In this document: one piece after another, positions 52,850 to 61,714 of the stretch
How positions within the stretch are numbered: position 1 is the first letter of the stretch
Layout of the letters: each line of letters opens with the position of its first letter
NCBI RefSeq assembly: GCF_015558675.1
Contig: NZ_JADMOL010000020.1
Coordinates: 1-64,000 of the forward strand
Direction of reading: 5' to 3'
DNA length: 64,000 nucleotides
Origin: Paenibacillus sp. 1001270B_150601_E10
GTDB taxonomy: Bacteria > Bacillota > Bacilli > Paenibacillales > Paenibacillaceae
Translations under genes and position numbers: made by a program
The notes under the pieces: generated by a model
Database searches by the model: none
Told to the model about the DNA's origin: nothing
The model's input: only the letters and a program-made list of their open reading frames with translations

Positions 52850-53626
52850 ATGAGAAATATTGGAATGACTGTTGCCTATGAGGGCACTGCTTATTGCGGC
52901 TTTCAGGCACAGCCTGAAGATCCAACTGTTCAAGGTTGTATTGAGGCGGTGATAAAGCAGCTTACTGGCGAAACGATATCGATCTTGGCATCTGGGCGTA
53001 CGGATGCAGGCGTTCATGCTCAAGGACAAGTCTTCAACTTCCTAACGGAGTCGCAGATTCCCGTTGAACGATGGATGATTGCCATGAATTCCAGGCTGCC
53101 TAAGGATATCGTAATAACAGAGGTATGGGAGGCTCCACTAGACTTTCATTCTCGTTATTCGGCGAAACGCAAGACGTATCGTTACTCCATCTATTCGGAA
53201 CGTGTTCCGGATCTATTTACGCGTAGAACGGAGCTCTTTCATCCACGGCCTCTTAAGATTGACGCGATGAAGGAAGCGATGTCGTATTTCGAAGGAGAGC
53301 ATGACTTTACGTCTTTCGCTTCGCCGAAGTCGACCAAGACTTCCAATATTCGCACCATCTATCAATCCTGGCTGGAGCATGAGCCAAGCTGTACGGGGCA
53401 TCCGGATCGAGGCAGGATACATCTTTATATCACCGGCAACGGCTTTCTTTACAATATGGTGCGTATTATCGCAGGAACCGTACTTCAAGTTGGTCAAGGC
53501 AAGCGTAGACCTGATCAAATTCCTGAGATTATTCAAGCTCGAGATCGTTATAAAGCAGGTCCTACGGCAGTACCATGTGGGCTTATGCTCTGGAAAGTAG
53601 AGTATGATGGTTTAGAGCGGTTGTAA
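52850..53626 (+). CDS. truA: TruA, tRNA pseudouridine synthase (positions 38-40)
   Basis: The 258-residue enzyme isomerises uridines in the anticodon arm. LASGRTDAGVHAQGQVFNF carries the catalytic Asp, and GNGFLYNMVRIIAGTVLQVGQG is the conserved C-terminal motif. CGGAGGGTA precedes ATG 52850. In Bacillus subtilis the energising module genes ecfA1, ecfA2 and ecfT lie between rplQ and truA; here they are absent. Confidence 0.96.
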   Translation: MRNIGMTVAYEGTAYCGFQAQPEDPTVQGCIEAVIKQLTGETISILASGRTDAGVHAQGQVFNFLTESQIPVERWMIAMNSRLPKDIVITEVWEAPLDFHSRYSAKRKTYRYSIYSERVPDLFTRRTELFHPRPLKIDAMKEAMSYFEGEHDFTSFASPKSTKTSNIRTIYQSWLEHEPSCTGHPDRGRIHLYITGNGFLYNMVRIIAGTVLQVGQGKRRPDQIPEIIQARDRYKAGPTAVPCGLMLWKVEYDGLERL

Positions 53627-53650
53627 TACGGTATTATCGTAAAAAACAAC

Positions 53651-53679
53651 TTGCATAAATGCCCGGATTCCTGTACAAT
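53651..53679 (+). promoter_or_regulatory. promoter of rplM-rpsI
   Basis: TTGCAT (53651-53656) and TACAAT (53674-53679) have a 17-base spacer and lie about 165 bases before rplM. Confidence 0.65.
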
Positions 53680-53795
53680 AAATTTTGTGTTTCTTTACGG
53701 CTTCCCACGGCCCCCAGTAAAGAGACACAACAAGAGAAGTACCTTTTTTGGATATGTAATTACGTAACTGAATGACATATAAAGTGAACTTGAAT

Positions 53796-53830
53796 TTGTA
53801 AAGCACCCTTAGGTCGCAGCAAATGATTAG
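53796..53830 (+). promoter_or_regulatory. probable L13 leader RNA upstream of rplM
   Basis: The segment AAAGCACCCTTAGGTCGCAGC (53800-53820), just before the rplM ribosome site, occupies the place of the Firmicutes L13 leader, an autoregulatory element. I assign it by position and general resemblance; no covariance check was possible. Confidence 0.4.
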
Positions 53831-53845
53831 AGGAGGATTATTCTC

Positions 53846-54283
53846 ATGCGTACGACATATATGGCGAAACCAGCTGAAGTAGAACGCAAATGGTTCGTTA
53901 TTGATGCTGAAGGAAAGACGCTTGGTCGTCTTGCTACTGAAGCAGCGGCTTTAATCCGCGGTAAGCATAAGCCAACATTCACACCACATGTGGATGGCGG
54001 TGACTTCGTAGTTATCATCAACGCAGACAAAATTGTATTGTCCGGTAAGAAACTCACTGATAAGAAATACTATCGTCACTCCTTGCATCCAGGTGGATTG
54101 AAAGTGACAACAGCTCAAGAAATGTTGGCTAACAAGCCTGAGCGTATGATCGAGCTTGCTGTTCATGGTATGTTGCCAAAGACTCGTATGGGTAACAAAA
54201 TGAAGCTTCGTTTGAAAGCATATGCTGGCGCAGAGCACCCACATCAAGCACAACAACCTGAAGTTTACGAACTTCGCGGTTAA
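53846..54283 (+). CDS. rplM: 50S ribosomal protein L13
   Basis: The 145-residue early-assembly protein contains [28 protein letters not shown] and [12 protein letters not shown], with [12 protein letters not shown] near the end. AGAGGAGGA precedes ATG 53846. It is transcribed with rpsI. Confidence 0.97.
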   Translation: MRTTYMAKPAEVERKWFVIDAEGKTLGRLATEAAALIRGKHKPTFTPHVDGGDFVVIINADKIVLSGKKLTDKKYYRHSLHPGGLKVTTAQEMLANKPERMIELAVHGMLPKTRMGNKMKLRLKAYAGAEHPHQAQQPEVYELRG

Positions 54284-54303
54284 TTAAAAGGGAGGACAGT
54301 TTC

Positions 54304-54696
54304 ATGGCACAAGTACAATACTATGGGACAGGTCGTCGTAAGCATTCCGTAGCGCGTGTTCGCCTTGTACCAGGTGAAGGCCGCATCGTTATCAATAAAC
54401 GTGACCTTAATGAATACTTCGGTTTGGAAACTTTGAAGTTGATCGTAAAACAACCTCTGAACCTTACAGAGACAGTTGGTAAATACGATGTGTTGGTTAT
54501 CGCTCATGGTGGCGGTATCTCCGGTCAAGCAGGCGCAATTCGTCACGGTATCTCCCGTGCGTTGCTCAAAGCGGATCCTGAGCTTCGTCCAGCATTGAAA
54601 AAAGCTGGCTTCTTGACTCGTGACCCACGTATGAAAGAACGTAAGAAATACGGACTCAAAGCTGCACGTCGTGCGCCTCAGTTCTCGAAACGTTAA
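54304..54696 (+). CDS. rpsI: 30S ribosomal protein S9
   Basis: The 130-residue protein has a C-terminal tail ending APQFSKR that reaches P-site t[22 protein letters not shown] is its N-terminal motif. GGGAGGA precedes ATG 54304. Two hairpins follow the gene. Confidence 0.97.
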   Translation: MAQVQYYGTGRRKHSVARVRLVPGEGRIVINKRDLNEYFGLETLKLIVKQPLNLTETVGKYDVLVIAHGGGISGQAGAIRHGISRALLKADPELRPALKKAGFLTRDPRMKERKKYGLKAARRAPQFSKR

Positions 54697-54697
54697 T

Positions 54698-54747
54698 ATC
54701 CTGTTTACAGGATTGCAAACCCCGAATCATATGGTTCGGGGTTTTTT
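54698..54747 (+). terminator. terminator after rpsI
   Basis: A small hairpin ATCCTG / CAGGAT (54698-54713) is followed by the main stem CCCCGAA / TTCGGGG and six T residues (54720-54747). Confidence 0.9.
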
Positions 54748-54876
54748 ATATGGCAAAATTCATATACTCTTTAGCAGTTCTTTAACAAAGTCGACATCCA
54801 TTGGGTTACTTTGACAAGGGGACTGTGATACATTTTCCATTGTGTGATGAATCTTTTTCAATGGAGGATTGATATT

Positions 54877-55302
54877 TTGAAGAGTATGCTGAAGGCAATG
54901 GTTTCAAAGAAATCGATGATGTTTGTTTTGACGTTCCTATTGGTGTTCAGTGTCCCGCTATCGACTGCGCTTGCGGCTGACGGAGAAAATGTCATTTCTC
55001 CAATGGGGGCAGGAGAATGGGATTACTTGGGGTCATCGACATTTGTCACGACAAGCGCTCAAGCGAAATCTGCTGGGGGAGACTTCTTAATTTGCTTAGA
55101 ATCAGGTCCTTCTGGATACTATAATTTGTATGAGTATGACCCCGATAATGCTGACGACCGCGTCGGATATGTATATTTATACCCGGGTGCTTGTGGAGCG
55201 TTTCGCAGCATTGGCGGCTTTGTAGATGGTGACAACAAACGAGCAGAGTTCTACGTATATAAGGCGTTTGGCGGAACAGCAACGATATCATTTTACGACT
55301 AA
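54877..55302 (+). CDS. small secreted protein of unknown function
   Basis: I do not recognise this family. The 141-residue product has a clear Sec signal peptide: basic start, hydrophobic run MMFVLTFLLVFSVPLS, then ALA-A before DGENV, so cleavage is expected near residue 35. The mature part is about 106 residues, rich in Gly, Tyr, Asp and Phe, with two cysteines (FLICLES and GACGAF) that could form a disulfide. The start is TTG 54877 with TGGAGG 8 bases upstream; an in-frame ATG at 54844 has no ribosome site. It stands alone between two terminators. Confidence 0.8.
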   Translation: MKSMLKAMVSKKSMMFVLTFLLVFSVPLSTALAADGENVISPMGAGEWDYLGSSTFVTTSAQAKSAGGDFLICLESGPSGYYNLYEYDPDNADDRVGYVYLYPGACGAFRSIGGFVDGDNKRAEFYVYKAFGGTATISFYD

Positions 55303-55328
55303 GGACTAGTATTCAAGCTGATGATGCA

Positions 55329-55357
55329 CCTCTCTCCATAATGGAGGGAGGTTTTTT
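55329..55357 (+). terminator. terminator after the secreted protein gene
   Basis: CCTCTCTCC pairs with GGAGGGAGG (one G-T), followed by six T residues. Confidence 0.88.
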
Positions 55358-55417
55358 ACTATGTTTGAAGAATGGACTATAGAATGAACTTTTCCATCAG
55401 ATGGGAGCGTGTAGACT

Positions 55418-56608
55418 GTGGATCATACCAAGCTTGAACATCACATGACGGTGCATGCAGATAATAAAGCCAAGCAGGATCGAGCTTATTGGCTGGATTG
55501 TCTAGATCGTTTATCTCGACCAATTTTGGAAGCGCTAGCAGAAGATCGCTTGAAGGAGATTATGCCCGTTGAATCCTCTGGCAAGGATAGGGCCTTATAC
55601 ACCCACCTAGAGGCGCTAGGACGTCTATTATGCGGCATTTCACCGTGGCTGGAAGCTGAGGGTGGGGATGAGCGTGAGCAGGCGCTGAGAGCCGAATTGC
55701 GGCAGCTTACTACAAGAGCATTAGAACACGCGTTTAACCCTGAAGCCAAAGACTATATGAACCTTTCGCAAGGCTATCAACCGATTGTCGATACTGCATT
55801 TCTTTGCGAAGCTTTCTTGCGTGCGCCAAATGTACTCTGGCATCAGCAGAGTAAGGGTGTAAAGGCTAACTTGATCCAAGGTTGGAAGCAAACCCGCAGT
55901 AGAAAACCGCATTTTAACAATTGGCTGTTGTTTTCGGGAATGATAGAGGCTGCATTGTATGCCTTTCAGCAGGATGATTGGGATCCGATGAGGATTGATT
56001 ATGGCATCAAGCAGCATGAACAATGGTATGTAGGCGATGGCGTTTATGGAGATGGTGTGAACTATCATGCCGATTATTACAACAGCTTTGTCATCCAACC
56101 CATGCTGATCGATATCTTGGATACAGTTGGGGAGGTATATCCGGATTGGTCGAATCGTTTTGAGAAAATGAAAATACGGGCACAGCGGCATGCAGAGCAG
56201 CTGGAGCGCATGATCTCGCCTGACGGAACGTTTCCACCGATCGGTAGATCCATTGCATACCGTACAGGTGCCTTTCATCTGCTGGCACAATTGGCATGGA
56301 AAAAAGAGCTGCCTAGTACGCTGCAGCCAGCTCAGGTTAGAGGTGCGCTCACAGCTGCGATGAAGCGTTGTTTTGACGCTCCACACACATTTGATGAACA
56401 AGGGTGGTTGACAATCGGCTTAAGCGGACATCAGCCAGGCTTAGGCGAAGAATACATCTCAACGGGCAGCCTTTACTTATGTTCAACAGTTCTGCTTCCT
56501 CTAGGCCTCCCTATAGATGATCCTTTCTGGACAGGTGAAGCCGAATGGACGTCAAAGCTCATCTGGTCAGGCAAAGATTATGCAGCTGATCATGCCCTGC
56601 ATCATTAA
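55418..56608 (+). CDS. DUF2264 domain protein
   Basis: The 396-residue protein fits the DUF2264 family: MPVESSGKDRALYTHLEALGRLLCGISPWL near residue 49, then HFNNWLLFSGMIEAAL and GDGVYGDGVNYHADYYNSFVIQPML. The repeated helices suggest an alpha/alpha toroid like those of glycoside hydrolases and lyases. A polysaccharide substrate is only inferred. No signal peptide is seen, so it should act in the cytoplasm. The start is GTG 55418 after TGGGAGCG; ATG 55445 is an alternative. It is a single-gene unit with its own terminator, lying in the accessory block between rpsI and cysH. Confidence 0.85.
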   Translation: MDHTKLEHHMTVHADNKAKQDRAYWLDCLDRLSRPILEALAEDRLKEIMPVESSGKDRALYTHLEALGRLLCGISPWLEAEGGDEREQALRAELRQLTTRALEHAFNPEAKDYMNLSQGYQPIVDTAFLCEAFLRAPNVLWHQQSKGVKANLIQGWKQTRSRKPHFNNWLLFSGMIEAALYAFQQDDWDPMRIDYGIKQHEQWYVGDGVYGDGVNYHADYYNSFVIQPMLIDILDTVGEVYPDWSNRFEKMKIRAQRHAEQLERMISPDGTFPPIGRSIAYRTGAFHLLAQLAWKKELPSTLQPAQVRGALTAAMKRCFDAPHTFDEQGWLTIGLSGHQPGLGEEYISTGSLYLCSTVLLPLGLPIDDPFWTGEAEWTSKLIWSGKDYAADHALHH

Positions 56609-56622
56609 TCCCATTCGTTTAC

Positions 56623-56653
56623 AAACCGGTGCTTAGGCACCGGTTTATTTTTT
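56623..56653 (+). terminator. terminator after the DUF2264 gene
   Basis: AAACCGGTGC / GCACCGGTTT is a perfect 10-bp stem with loop TTAG and a T-rich tail. Confidence 0.92.
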
Positions 56654-56689
56654 GCTGAATATACTTTGTATCAGAATGAAAAAAAGCAA

Positions 56690-56718
56690 TTGACAATTAG
56701 AGGAAATTTTATTACACT
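56690..56718 (+). promoter_or_regulatory. promoter of cysH-sat
   Basis: A perfect TTGACA (56690-56695) and TACACT (56713-56718) are 17 bases apart. The transcript would have a leader of only about 50 bases, so no S-box or T-box can fit. A small palindrome TACCAAAATAGTA (56733-56745) could be an operator; its regulator is unknown. Confidence 0.65.
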
Positions 56719-56772
56719 AAATTCATTAAACATACCAAAATAGTAGGGATTAATAATGGAGGATAGGGCTTT

Positions 56773-57468
56773 ATGAATTTATTAGAGAAAGAAGCGTTAA
56801 TCCATGAGCGTGCCGTTCACTTTGAGACGGCGTCCCCGGAAGAAGTCATTGCCTGGGCTGTTGACACGTTCCCGAATCTCACATTTGCCTGCAGCTTTGG
56901 GGCAGAGGATGTTGTGATTGTTGATATGCTGCAGAAGATCAGTCCATCGACAGATATTTTTTATCTTGATACTGATTTTCATTTTGATGAGACCTATGAG
57001 ACCCGTGACCGCATCGCTTCCCACTACAACTTTGAATTCAACCGCGTAAGTCCTCTAATTACCCCAGATGAACAAGCCGAACAATTTGGACCCGAACTGT
57101 GGAAGTCTAGCCCGAACACCTGCTGCAATATTCGTAAAGTAGAGCCGTTAACTCAAGTGTTGAGCAAGTATGATGCATGGATTACGGGGATTCGCCGCGA
57201 TCAAGCCCCAACGAGAGCCAATGCGAAAAAGATTGAGTATGATACGAAGTTTGGACTTGTGAAGTTCAATCCTCTTGCAGCATGGACCTCAGAGGATGTA
57301 TGGGCTTATATTAAAGCGAATCAAGTCATCTATAACCCGCTGCACGATAAGAGCTTCCCAAGCATCGGATGCAAGTATTGCACAAGACCTGTTCTAGATG
57401 GGGAAGATCCTCGTGCAGGACGCTGGTCTAACTCCGAGAAGATTGAATGCGGACTTCACCAAGGATGA
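56773..57468 (+). CDS. cysH: CysH, adenylylsulfate (APS) reductase, iron-sulfur type
   Basis: The 231-residue enzyme reduces activated sulfate to sulfite with thioredoxin. It has the 4Fe-4S cysteine pattern C117-C118 and C200-C203 that marks APS reductases, plus the catalytic ECGLH cysteine C226. [12 protein letters not shown] is the nucleotide-binding loop. ATG 56773 follows GGAGGAT. It is 14 bases from sat, and no APS kinase gene (cysC) is adjacent, consistent with direct APS reduction. Enzymes of this type can also use PAPS. Confidence 0.94.
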   Translation: MNLLEKEALIHERAVHFETASPEEVIAWAVDTFPNLTFACSFGAEDVVIVDMLQKISPSTDIFYLDTDFHFDETYETRDRIASHYNFEFNRVSPLITPDEQAEQFGPELWKSSPNTCCNIRKVEPLTQVLSKYDAWITGIRRDQAPTRANAKKIEYDTKFGLVKFNPLAAWTSEDVWAYIKANQVIYNPLHDKSFPSIGCKYCTRPVLDGEDPRAGRWSNSEKIECGLHQG

Positions 57469-57482
57469 GAGGAGTAAGAAGC

Positions 57483-58655
57483 ATGACAGCGATCAAGCCA
57501 CACGGTGGACAATTAATAAATCGACTTGTACAAGGAGAGGCAAAGAGCTCTCTGCTAACGCAATTAACGGATGCACCTGTTATTCCCATTAACCGGTGGA
57601 CGATCTCTGATCTTGATCTCATAGGCGTAGGAGCGTTCTCGCCGCTGACGGGATTTATGAATCAAGAGGATTATGACAGTGTCGTCTCTTCAATGAGACT
57701 CAGCAATGGCGTCGTATGGTCGATTCCAATTACGCTTGCTGTTCGCCCTGAAGTTGCACAGAGCCTCCAAATTGGTGCGCTGGCTGCACTTGTTGGCGAG
57801 GAAGACCAAATCACGTACGGATCGATTAAAGTGGAATCGATATATGAGATCGATCCGCTGCATGAGGCCGTAAATGTGTTTAAAACCTCGGATACGGCTC
57901 ACCCTGGTGTACAGAAGCTCCTAGAGCGCCCGACAACAGTTGTAGGCGGCAGTATCCAGCTTATTCAGCGTCCAAAGCCTGAACGCTTTGAGGAATACTA
58001 TTATGACCCAGCAGAGACGAGAAGATTGTTTGCGGAGCGTGGATGGCAGACAGTTGTCGGCTTCCAGACGCGCAATCCTGTGCATCGTGCACATGAATAT
58101 ATCCAGAAGAGCGCCATGGAAATCGTCGATGCATTGTTCCTTAACCCGCTAGTCGGCGAAACCAAATCCGACGACGTACCGGCAGACGTGCGAATGAAAA
58201 GCTATTTGGCACTGCTTGAAGGCTACTATCCGAAGGATCGAGTGTTCCTAGGGGTATTCCCGGCCGCCATGCGCTATGCAGGGCCAAGAGAAGCGATATT
58301 CCATGCGATTGTTCGTAAAAACTATGGCTGTACCCACTTTATTGTGGGAAGAGACCATGCGGGGGTTGGCGACTACTACGGCACATACGAAGCACAGGAG
58401 ATTTTCCGTCGCTTTGAGCCAGAGGAGTTGGATATTACGCCTCTATTCTTTGAGCATAGCTTCTTCTGTACCAAGTGCGGCAACATGGCTTCCAGCAAGA
58501 CCTGCCCTCATTCCAAAGAAGATCATTTAACCTTATCCGGAACGAAAGTAAGAGCGTTGTTACGGGATGGCATCTGCCCGCCGCCAGAGTTTTCAAGACC
58601 AGAAGTCGCGGAAATTCTGATCGAAGGCATGCAAGAGCAGCCAGCTAGCGTGTAA
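57483..58655 (+). CDS. sat: sulfate adenylyltransferase (ATP sulfurylase)
   Basis: The 390-residue monofunctional enzyme makes APS from ATP and sulfate. The motifs are [13 protein letters not shown] (ATP site), [11 protein letters not shown] and a zinc cluster near [15 protein letters not shown]. The start is ATG 57483 with GAGAGGAG upstream. It supplies the substrate for CysH, the gene before it. Confidence 0.95.
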   Translation: MTAIKPHGGQLINRLVQGEAKSSLLTQLTDAPVIPINRWTISDLDLIGVGAFSPLTGFMNQEDYDSVVSSMRLSNGVVWSIPITLAVRPEVAQSLQIGALAALVGEEDQITYGSIKVESIYEIDPLHEAVNVFKTSDTAHPGVQKLLERPTTVVGGSIQLIQRPKPERFEEYYYDPAETRRLFAERGWQTVVGFQTRNPVHRAHEYIQKSAMEIVDALFLNPLVGETKSDDVPADVRMKSYLALLEGYYPKDRVFLGVFPAAMRYAGPREAIFHAIVRKNYGCTHFIVGRDHAGVGDYYGTYEAQEIFRRFEPEELDITPLFFEHSFFCTKCGNMASSKTCPHSKEDHLTLSGTKVRALLRDGICPPPEFSRPEVAEILIEGMQEQPASV

Positions 58656-58681
58656 GATTAATAGTGTTAACCATTAACAGA

Positions 58682-58724
58682 GCGAATGTATCCTTCCTTA
58701 AAGAAGGGGTGCATTCGCTTTTTT
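58682..58724 (+). terminator. terminator after sat
   Basis: GCGAATG / CATTCGC and CTTC / GAAG form a bulged stem followed by six T residues. Confidence 0.88.
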
Positions 58725-58777
58725 ACATAGAGTGACTCATCTTGGTATAAAAGGGTCATCATCGTATAAGGACATGT

Positions 58778-58806
58778 GTATATTTGTCCTTCTCCCCCCA
58801 TATAGA
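58778..58806 (+). promoter_or_regulatory. candidate sigma-E promoter of cwlD
   Basis: GTATATT (58778-58784) and CATATAGA (58799-58806), 14 bases apart, resemble the sigma-E consensus (KMATATT, about 14 bases, CATACAHT). cwlD is controlled by sigma-E and sigma-G in Bacillus subtilis, which supports the reading. Confidence 0.5.
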
Positions 58807-58841
58807 TGAATGAGGGTATGGACAGGAGGTCGGTTCGTGCG

Positions 58842-59603
58842 ATGCCAAAAAAGACGAGGAAAAACTTCATTCTATGGGTCTCGCTTAAAAGAGTAAGACA
58901 ATGGGCGATCAGCCTAATATTAATTGCTGCTGTTCTAGTCATCATCATGGTGGATATTCCGACAGAGAAGACCTGGACCAATTGGACCTTGCCGCTTGCA
59001 GGAAAAGTCATTGCCTTAGATGCAGGGCACGGCGGTCCTGACGGAGGAGCCTCCAGCAAACAAGGCGTCATCGAGAAAGACATCAATCTTGCGATCACGC
59101 TTCATCTACGCGATTATTTGCAGCAGGCAGGAGCAGTCGTTGTCATGACGAGAGAAACAGATGTGGATCTGGCTAACGAGGGAACCAGGGGATATTCTAA
59201 GCGGAAAGCAGAAGACTTGAAGAAGCGGGTACAGCTCATTCAAGATAAAAAGGCAGAATTGCTCGTAAGCATCCACATGAACAGCATTCCGTCCAATAAG
59301 TGGAGCGGCGCCCAAACCTTCTATTCGGATAATCTGGAGCAGAATCAAAGCCTTGCTTATTTTATTCAAGAAGAAATTAAGCGCAATCTTGAAAATACAG
59401 ATCGTGTAGCAAAGCCGGATGATCGTGATCTCTATATGCTAAAACATATGAATATTCCGTCAGCTCTGGTTGAAGTAGGCTTCTTATCCCATCCTGCAGA
59501 GTCTCGCATGCTTGCTGATGACGAATATCAAATCAAAGTGGCCGCCTCAATCTATAAAGGGATACTAAGATACGTATCAGGCGAGTCCATCTCCCATCAT
59601 TAA
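58842..59603 (+). CDS. cwlD: CwlD, sporulation N-acetylmuramoyl-L-alanine amidase
   Basis: The 253-residue protein helps make muramic-delta-lactam in spore cortex. A basic N-terminus and one membrane segment (about 19-37) are followed by an Amidase_3 domain: VIALDAGHGGPDGGA (zinc His), then E in GVIEKDINL, LLVSIHMNS (second zinc His) and VEVGFLSHP (catalytic Glu). ATG 58842 has AGGAGGT at 58824-58830, a somewhat long spacing; ATG 58818 is possible but precedes that site. Confidence 0.93.
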   Translation: MPKKTRKNFILWVSLKRVRQWAISLILIAAVLVIIMVDIPTEKTWTNWTLPLAGKVIALDAGHGGPDGGASSKQGVIEKDINLAITLHLRDYLQQAGAVVVMTRETDVDLANEGTRGYSKRKAEDLKKRVQLIQDKKAELLVSIHMNSIPSNKWSGAQTFYSDNLEQNQSLAYFIQEEIKRNLENTDRVAKPDDRDLYMLKHMNIPSALVEVGFLSHPAESRMLADDEYQIKVAASIYKGILRYVSGESISHH

Positions 59604-59671
59604 TATGCTATAATAAAGCCGATGGAGGAAAGAAATACCTATTATGCATAGATAGAGATGGGGTGTGCATC

Positions 59672-60787
59672 TTGATTACACGCGAGCAAATAGTTGAGGC
59701 ACTTATAGACCTAGTCGAGCCAACCAGCTGCAGATCCTTCGCGGAGCTGCAGTGGATCCGAGACGTGATGATTAAGCCGGAGCAAGTATCCATGACCATC
59801 GTGTTATCTCCGGATGCAGCAGATGCATCTGTTCGAGAACAGGTAACGGAAGCTGCAAAGGCCAAACTTGCATCGATTGGAGTGGAACAAGCTCATATTC
59901 GCATCCGCCTGGCATCTGAGCAAGAATTAGAGCAGGCAGGACTGCGTGAGCCTAAGAGCTCGGTAACCCGTGATCCGCATGCTCCACAAGGGCATGGAGC
60001 CAATCTTGAAGAACTCAGTCCATTATTGAACCCAGAACGGAATGTCACGTTTATCGCTGTTGCCAGTGGTAAAGGCGGAGTAGGCAAGTCTACCGTTACG
60101 GTAAACCTGGCGGTTGCAATGTCACGCTTAGGGAAAAAAGTAGGGCTTATAGATGCCGATATTTACGGCTTTAGCGTTCCAGACATGATGGGAATAGAAG
60201 ATCGCCCGATCGTTGAGAACGAGCGAGTGATTCCGATTGAGCGATTTGGCGTTCAAATTATGTCCATGGGCTTCTTTGTTGAAGATAACAGCCCAGTCGT
60301 ATGGCGTGGTCCGATGCTTGGCAAGATGCTTCGCAATTTCTTTGCTGAAGTGGCTTGGGGAGACCTGGATGTTGTCTTGTTGGACTTGCCGCCAGGCACT
60401 GGAGATGTTGCCTTGGATATACATCAGATGATCCCACAAAGTAAGGAGATAATCGTAACAACACCACACGGCACAGCAGCATTTGTTGCGGCTAGAGCAG
60501 GGACGATGGCAATGTCCACAAACCATGAGATTATTGGCGTAGTCGAAAACATGGCATATATGCAGTGTGGAAAATGCGGCGAGAAGGAATATGTATTCGG
60601 GAGAGGCGGCGGAGGAAAGCTTGCTGAGGCACTGCATGTGCCGCTGCTTGCTCAGATTCCGCTAGGGGCAGCGGACAATCATCCGCAAGAGCCGGATTTC
60701 TCTCCGTCGGTCTATAAGGCAGATCACACGATCGGCCAAATGTATATCGAGCTTGCGCAATCATTAATTGATCGCGGACAAGTATAG
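59672..60787 (+). CDS. salA: SalA/Mrp-family P-loop ATPase
   Basis: The 371-residue protein has an N-terminal MIP18-like domain (about 1-90) and a Mrp/NBP35 ATPase domain with the deviant Walker A ASGKGGVGKST, then GLIDADIYGFSVPDMMG and LLDLPPGTGDVAL. CGKCG near the C-terminus may bind a metal or iron-sulfur cluster. Relatives are iron-sulfur carriers; the Bacillus orthologue SalA (YbaL) also regulates scoC. TTG 59672 follows GATGGGGTG; GTG 59663 is part of that site. Confidence 0.9.
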   Translation: MITREQIVEALIDLVEPTSCRSFAELQWIRDVMIKPEQVSMTIVLSPDAADASVREQVTEAAKAKLASIGVEQAHIRIRLASEQELEQAGLREPKSSVTRDPHAPQGHGANLEELSPLLNPERNVTFIAVASGKGGVGKSTVTVNLAVAMSRLGKKVGLIDADIYGFSVPDMMGIEDRPIVENERVIPIERFGVQIMSMGFFVEDNSPVVWRGPMLGKMLRNFFAEVAWGDLDVVLLDLPPGTGDVALDIHQMIPQSKEIIVTTPHGTAAFVAARAGTMAMSTNHEIIGVVENMAYMQCGKCGEKEYVFGRGGGGKLAEALHVPLLAQIPLGAADNHPQEPDFSPSVYKADHTIGQMYIELAQSLIDRGQV

Positions 60788-60816
60788 TGAAGTTATTGCA
60801 TCATCACCTTTAGTGT

Positions 60817-60847
60817 AAAAAAAGGGAGCCTATACAGGCTCCCTTTT
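60817..60847. terminator. bidirectional terminator between salA and gerD
   Basis: AAAGGGAGCC / GGCTCCCTTT with loop TATACA has a T run on the right and an A run on the left, so it can stop transcripts from both convergent genes. Confidence 0.92.
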
Positions 60848-60891
60848 ATATTCGACGGGCCTTGTGGTAAAAAACGTAAGACCATACATTC

Positions 60892-61584
60892 TTATTGGCT
60901 GCCGCCACCGCCGCCGCCAGAATCTCCGCCACCGCCACCACCGCCGGAACCGCCTTCACCATCTTGACCGCCTCCACTTTGGCCTTGTTGGCCTTGCTGC
61001 TCAGAGCCTTGCTGTTTCGGTTCAAGCTCTTCCTTCACAACTTTAGACAGAAGCTCCATGACCTGCAGCTTAAATAGCGGAGTATTCATGGATTCCTTCA
61101 TAATAGCCATAAGCTGCTTGCGATACTCAGGTGTTTTCATGATGTCCAAGTAAGACTTCATGAGGTCAGGAGACTTTAGAACATCTCCCACGGCTTGTTG
61201 ATAAGCGGGATCCTTAATGAGTTCCTTATGAAGCTGTTTATTATCCTTATTGATGACCTTGGCGAATTCTGCTGCAAACTTTGGATCCTTCATGATCTTT
61301 TCAAATTCCTTTTGATAATCAGGAGAAACAAGGGTGTCCTTTACGGCCAGTCGAATTTGTTCTTGAGCCTGCTGGATATTGACAGACTGCATTTGCATGG
61401 AACCGCTTTGCGAGGACTGAATTGCTTTTTGAGCTTCTTCTGTCTTGAGAATATCGACGACCATCGACTTCATCTCTTTATAATCCATTTGACCGCTTGA
61501 GGCTTGCTGCTCCTGAGCACACCCAGATAGAAGCAGCAATATCGCAAGCCATGGAACGACTCCTCGAATGATGGCAGATCTCAT
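60892..61584 (-). CDS. gerD: GerD, spore germination lipoprotein
   Basis: The 230-residue protein is an inner-spore-membrane lipoprotein that clusters germinant receptors. The lipobox LLSGC ends at Cys22 after a hydrophobic signal. The body (about 35-185) has repeated helical units such as LVSPDYQKEFEKIMKDPKF and IKDPAYQQAVGDVLKSPDL. The last 40 or so residues are a low-complexity Gln/Gly/Ser tail. The start was set at 61584, where GAAAGGAG precedes the codon; the long upstream open frame is not part of the gene. Confidence 0.94.
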   Translation of the reverse strand: MRSAIIRGVVPWLAILLLLSGCAQEQQASSGQMDYKEMKSMVVDILKTEEAQKAIQSSQSGSMQMQSVNIQQAQEQIRLAVKDTLVSPDYQKEFEKIMKDPKFAAEFAKVINKDNKQLHKELIKDPAYQQAVGDVLKSPDLMKSYLDIMKTPEYRKQLMAIMKESMNTPLFKLQVMELLSKVVKEELEPKQQGSEQQGQQGQSGGGQDGEGGSGGGGGGGDSGGGGGGSQ

Positions 61585-61619
61585 CGGCTGATCTCCTTTC
61601 AATAAACCTTCTTCACGCG

Positions 61620-61650
61620 TAGTATGTCGTAACAATTTATGAATTATGTT
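61620..61650 (-). promoter_or_regulatory. candidate sigma-G promoter of gerD
   Basis: Read leftwards, AACATA (61650-61645) and CATACTA (61626-61620) are 18 bases apart. The -10 fits the forespore sigma-F/sigma-G form CATnnTA exactly; the -35 is weaker. gerD is a sigma-G gene in Bacillus subtilis. Confidence 0.5.
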
Positions 61651-61714
61651 GAACAGCAATAGTTTTTTGTTGAGTCTACTGGTAAAATAATGAATATTCT
61701 GGAGGTGGAGCACC

